A stretch of 8,690 nt of DNA. It comes from Syntrophomonadaceae bacterium. GTDB taxonomy: Bacteria; Bacillota; Dethiobacteria; DTU022. Below are positions 6,677 through 8,690 of this stretch, one piece after another. A program made the translations under genes and the position numbers. The notes below the pieces were generated by a model. The model searched no databases, was not told the DNA's origin, and saw only the letters and a program-made list of their open reading frames with translations. Position 1 is the stretch's first letter; each line of letters begins with the position of its first letter. The stretch spans positions 1 to 8,690 of the forward strand of contig PWSG01000083.1 in the NCBI GenBank assembly GCA_003564055.1, read 5' to 3'.

Positions 6677-7777
6677 ATGATTGAAAGCCTGGTTCAGTCA
6701 TGGGATCACTTTATTAACTATAACAGTATATGGATACAGTTAGCTATTGCAGCAGCGATTGTTCTGCTGGCCCTGCTGGTAAAAAATATTGTCACCCGTA
6801 TTATATTTGGGATTGTTCTCAGTCTGACCAGCAAGACCAAAACCGACATTGACAGGTCTGTAGTGATGTCTTTTGAGGGGCCCATGCGCTGGCTGATTGT
6901 AACAATCGGAATTTACCTTGCCCTGAATTATTTAAGCCCGCCGCCTGAAATTATGAGCGTGGTATCCAACCTGTTTCGCTCGGCTATAATTATCTATATT
7001 ACCTGGGGTTTTTATAACCTTGTTGGAAGCAGTGTATTAACCGAGCTAATTGAAAAATTGGAAGTAGATCAGAGTATAATCGATTTTACGGCTACGGTGC
7101 TGCGTTTTATAATCATAGCGCTTTCGGTTACTGTCATTGCCCAGGAATGGGATTACGATGTAAGCGGATTTATAGCCGGCCTTGGTTTAGGCGGCCTGGC
7201 TTTTGCTCTTGCCGCTAAAGATACTGCCGCAAATGTTTTCGGCGGGATTGTCATAATTCTCGATAAGCCTTTTGCAGTCGGCGACTGGATTTTAACACCC
7301 AGTGTGGAAGGCACAGTTGAAGTGATGAACTTTCGTACAACCAAGGTGCGCACTTTTGCCAATGCCCTGGTTACTGTTCCCAATTCTGTTCTCGTCAATG
7401 AAGCTGTGACTAACTGGACCAGGATGGAAAAGCGTAGAGTTTCATTTCATCTTGGTGTTACCTATACCACCCCGCGGGTTAAATTGCAGGCCTGCGTTAA
7501 TAGAATAAAAGAACTTCTTGAAAACCATCCGGAAGTGCATCAGGACCTGATCATGGTCAGGTTTGATCAATTTAACGACAGCAGCCTCGACATATTTATC
7601 TATTTCTTTACCAGGACCAAGGTTTGGACTGAATTCCTGGCTGTCAAAGAAGAAATAAACTTTAAAATCATGGAGATACTAGAAGAGGAAGGTGTTACAG
7701 TTGCCTTCCCCAGCCGCAGCTTATACTTTGAGAACGAACTTAAAACTGATAAGAACCCCTTTGAAGGAAAGGAATAA
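6677..7777 (+). CDS. MscS-family mechanosensitive ion channel
   Basis: A 366-residue membrane channel expected to open under membrane tension and release solutes during hypo-osmotic shock. Hydrophobic segments lie at about 17-38, 68-85, 100-118 and 139-156, so it has extra N-terminal helices compared with the 286-residue E. coli MscS. The pore-lining helix follows at about 162-195, with the Gly/Ala-packed run GFIAGLGLGGLAFALAAKD and then NVFGGIVIILDKPFAVGDWI, a hallmark of the family. The cytoplasmic beta domain (about 200-265) includes VEGTVEVMNFRTTKVRT and VPNSVLVNEAVTNW; the remaining alpha/beta vestibule ends in a charged tail. The start is set by GGAGGTG at 6664-6670, removing five residues from the longest frame. 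It is transcribed alone, divergently from the peptidase gene. Wall remodelling and osmotic release are plausibly related jobs, but shared regulation is only inference. Confidence 0.9.
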   Translation: MIESLVQSWDHFINYNSIWIQLAIAAAIVLLALLVKNIVTRIIFGIVLSLTSKTKTDIDRSVVMSFEGPMRWLIVTIGIYLALNYLSPPPEIMSVVSNLFRSAIIIYITWGFYNLVGSSVLTELIEKLEVDQSIIDFTATVLRFIIIALSVTVIAQEWDYDVSGFIAGLGLGGLAFALAAKDTAANVFGGIVIILDKPFAVGDWILTPSVEGTVEVMNFRTTKVRTFANALVTVPNSVLVNEAVTNWTRMEKRRVSFHLGVTYTTPRVKLQACVNRIKELLENHPEVHQDLIMVRFDQFNDSSLDIFIYFFTRTKVWTEFLAVKEEINFKIMEILEEEGVTVAFPSRSLYFENELKTDKNPFEGKE

Positions 7778-7906
7778 CTGTCAGGTTGCCTGCCGGTTCA
7801 TTTGATATATACGGTAAACAAAGTCGGATTACTAAAGATTATCTCTTTTTTTTAAATTTTTATAGGACCCGGGATCATATTTTAGAGATCTTACATCTGG
7901 CGCCTA
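7778..7906. other. AT-rich intergenic region downstream of the channel gene
   Basis: No gene is visible between the channel stop and the start of the hexamer array. It includes a T-rich tract at 7844-7859 and a palindromic AGATCT near 7886-7891. The only terminator-like element is the weak hairpin at 7834-7853. Confidence 0.4.
7834..7853 (+). terminator. Weak terminator-like hairpin with T tract after the channel gene
   Basis: AAAGA (7834-7838) pairs with TCTTT (7844-7848) across a 5-base loop and runs directly into further T residues, eight T in a row in total. The stem is only 5 bp with a single G-C pair, so its efficiency is doubtful; position 57 bases after the stop codon fits. Confidence 0.25.
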
Positions 7907-7913
7907 ATAACCC

Positions 7914-8039
7914 AGGTTTGAACCTACATTTAGCCCTATCCCAAGCCTATACCGGCCTCTGAACCTAGCCTTAAACCTAGAGCTTGTCCCTAAATTAGCC
8001 CCAGCCCCTAAACCTGATCCTGATCCTAACCCAAAGCCT
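7914..8039. repeat. Degenerate hexanucleotide array, 21 units in unbroken 6-base register
   Basis: From 7914 to 8039 the sequence divides into 21 hexamers with no insertion or deletion. The second half of each unit is nearly always pyrimidine-rich (CCT, CCA, CTA, TTA or CTT). The best part, 8001-8042, is seven successive CCT/CCA triplets exactly 6 bases apart, including the perfect pair GATCCT-GATCCT. Read on the plus strand, one frame is open from the TAA at 7908 to the TAA at 8040 and encodes x-Leu/x-Pro pairs ending APAPKPDPDPNPKP. Read on the minus strand, a frame open from 8038 to the TAG at 7904 encodes Gly-x pairs such as GLGSGSGLGAGA. Neither frame has an ATG, GTG or TTG that would begin the repeat, and neither is in frame with a neighbouring gene. 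The minus strand, which would be the 3' end of the transaldolase mRNA, has GG tracts about every 6 bases. Confidence 0.65.
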
Positions 8040-8045
8040 TAAACA

Positions 8046-8061
8046 TAAGGTCTTACCCTTA
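8046..8061 (-). terminator. Weak hairpin after the transaldolase stop
   Basis: On the minus strand TAAGG-GTAAGA-CCTTA forms a 5-bp stem with a 6-base loop 25 bases after the TAG, followed by TGTTTAAGG, which is only modestly U-rich. Recorded as a candidate only. Confidence 0.2.
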
Positions 8062-8085
8062 AAACCAGGTTGCTATATCCTGTTA

Positions 8086-8690
8086 CTATTTTAAGTTCTT
8101 CTCTGCTTTTTCCCAGTCGCTGATAAATTTTTCTATGCCTTTATCAGTAAGGGGATGCTTAAACATCTGTTCCAGCACTTTAAAGGGCAGCGTGGCAATA
8201 TGTGCTCCTGCCAGGGCCACTGCAGGAACATGTTCTGTATGACGGATACTGGCCGCGATAACTTCTGCATCGAGATTATGTAAATCAATCATATCGACAA
8301 TATCGCGTACCAGTTCAACACCGTTGTGGCCAATGTCGTCAAGCCTGCCCAGGAAGGGGCTTATATATGCTGCTCCTGCCCGTGCAGCAAGCAGGGCCTG
8401 GTTGACTGAAAAGATCAAGGTGACATTAACATTGATTCCTTCAGCAGAGAGTGTCTTAACAGCCTGCATCCCTTCAGGTGTGATCGGAATTTTGACCACA
8501 ACATTTTTATGTACACCGGCCAGTTTGCGGGCTTCTTTTATCATTCCTTCATACTCCAGCGAGATAACCTCTGCGCTAATCGGTCCATCGACAAGTTCGC
8601 ATATTGAAGAGAGGATTGTGTCAAAGTCCTGGCTCTCTTTCGCTGCCAGTGAAGGGTTGGTGGTAATCCCGCTGATTACACCCCACTGGG
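8086..8690 (-). CDS. tal: TalC/MipB-type transaldolase (fructose-6-phosphate aldolase-like), 5' end cut by window edge
   Basis: Class I aldolase of the small transaldolase subfamily (about 215 residues), moving dihydroxyacetone units between sugar phosphates in the non-oxidative pentose phosphate pathway; cytoplasmic. About 200 residues are visible, and the frame is open to base 8690, so the ATG at 8544 is internal. Seen in order: [25 protein letters not shown], the Schiff-base lysine in [51 protein letters not shown] and the C-terminal [12 protein letters not shown]. Only the first 12-18 residues are missing. The residue after SP is Phe; in E. coli FSA the equivalent is Tyr, and the Phe form is typical of true transaldolases, so I favour transaldolase over fructose-6-phosphate aldolase. 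It ends with TAG at 8088-8086, followed by the hexamer array. Its promoter and upstream partners lie outside the window. Confidence 0.92.
   Translation of the reverse strand, partial: QWGVISGITTNPSLAAKESQDFDTILSSICELVDGPISAEVISLEYEGMIKEARKLAGVHKNVVVKIPITPEGMQAVKTLSAEGINVNVTLIFSVNQALLAARAGAAYISPFLGRLDDIGHNGVELVRDIVDMIDLHNLDAEVIAASIRHTEHVPAVALAGAHIATLPFKVLEQMFKHPLTDKGIEKFISDWEKAEKNLK

Noticed and set aside
7153..7398. Minus-strand open frame inside the channel gene
   Set aside because: Opposite the pore helix and beta domain, the most conserved part of MscS; no ribosome site.
7914..8039. Hexamer array as a telomere or CRISPR array
   Set aside because: The TTAGG-like units are heavily degenerate and internal to a chromosomal region; there are no conserved repeats with unique spacers and no cas genes.

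Overview
The window looks like a chromosomal segment of an anaerobic, low-to-mid GC Firmicute, most likely of the class Clostridia. The basis is strong GGAGG-type ribosome binding sites before nearly every gene, SigA-like TATAAT boxes, and family content typical of that group: a BrnQ carrier, a GlpA-like/FAD oxidoreductase/DUF1667 cassette, an AspB-type aminotransferase, a membrane-anchored M23 peptidase and a TalC-type transaldolase. This is inference from gene content. No rRNA, tRNA, CRISPR array, insertion sequence or phage gene is visible.

Layout. Bases 1-671 (+) hold the C-terminal half of a BrnQ branched-chain amino acid carrier cut by the left edge. It converges on a minus-strand cluster that reads from right to left: a membrane-anchored M23 (LytM-type) peptidase (6311-5304), a PLP-dependent aspartate aminotransferase (5293-4103), a 928-residue fused flavoprotein (4001-1215) and a four-cysteine DUF1667 protein (1212-838). 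Gaps are 10, 101 and 2 bases. The peptidase and aminotransferase look translationally coupled from a promoter at 6342-6370. The flavoprotein and DUF1667 gene form a tight pair that may have its own promoter in the 101-base gap. Divergent from the peptidase, at 6677-7777 (+), is an MscS-family mechanosensitive channel behind a long structured leader. At the right edge (8690-8086, minus) is a transaldolase missing only its first residues.

Function. The redox pair joins a GlpA-like FAD domain and a BFD-like [2Fe-2S] domain to a second FAD/NAD(P) oxidoreductase in one chain, next to the small Cys-rich partner. The usual arrangement I know is three separate genes, so the fusion is the most notable protein feature. 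It could oxidise glycerol-3-phosphate or a related 2-hydroxy compound and pass electrons to a pyridine nucleotide or carrier, but neither glycerol kinase nor facilitator is in view.

The most unusual non-coding feature lies between the channel gene and the transaldolase: a degenerate 6-base array at 7914-8039 that keeps register for 21 units. It leaves an x-Pro/Leu dipeptide frame open on the plus strand and a Gly-x dipeptide frame open on the minus strand, and it is rich in GG tracts on the minus strand. Second is an Ala-rich, CAG/CTG-rich open stretch just upstream of, and in frame with, the channel gene, which has no usual start codon.
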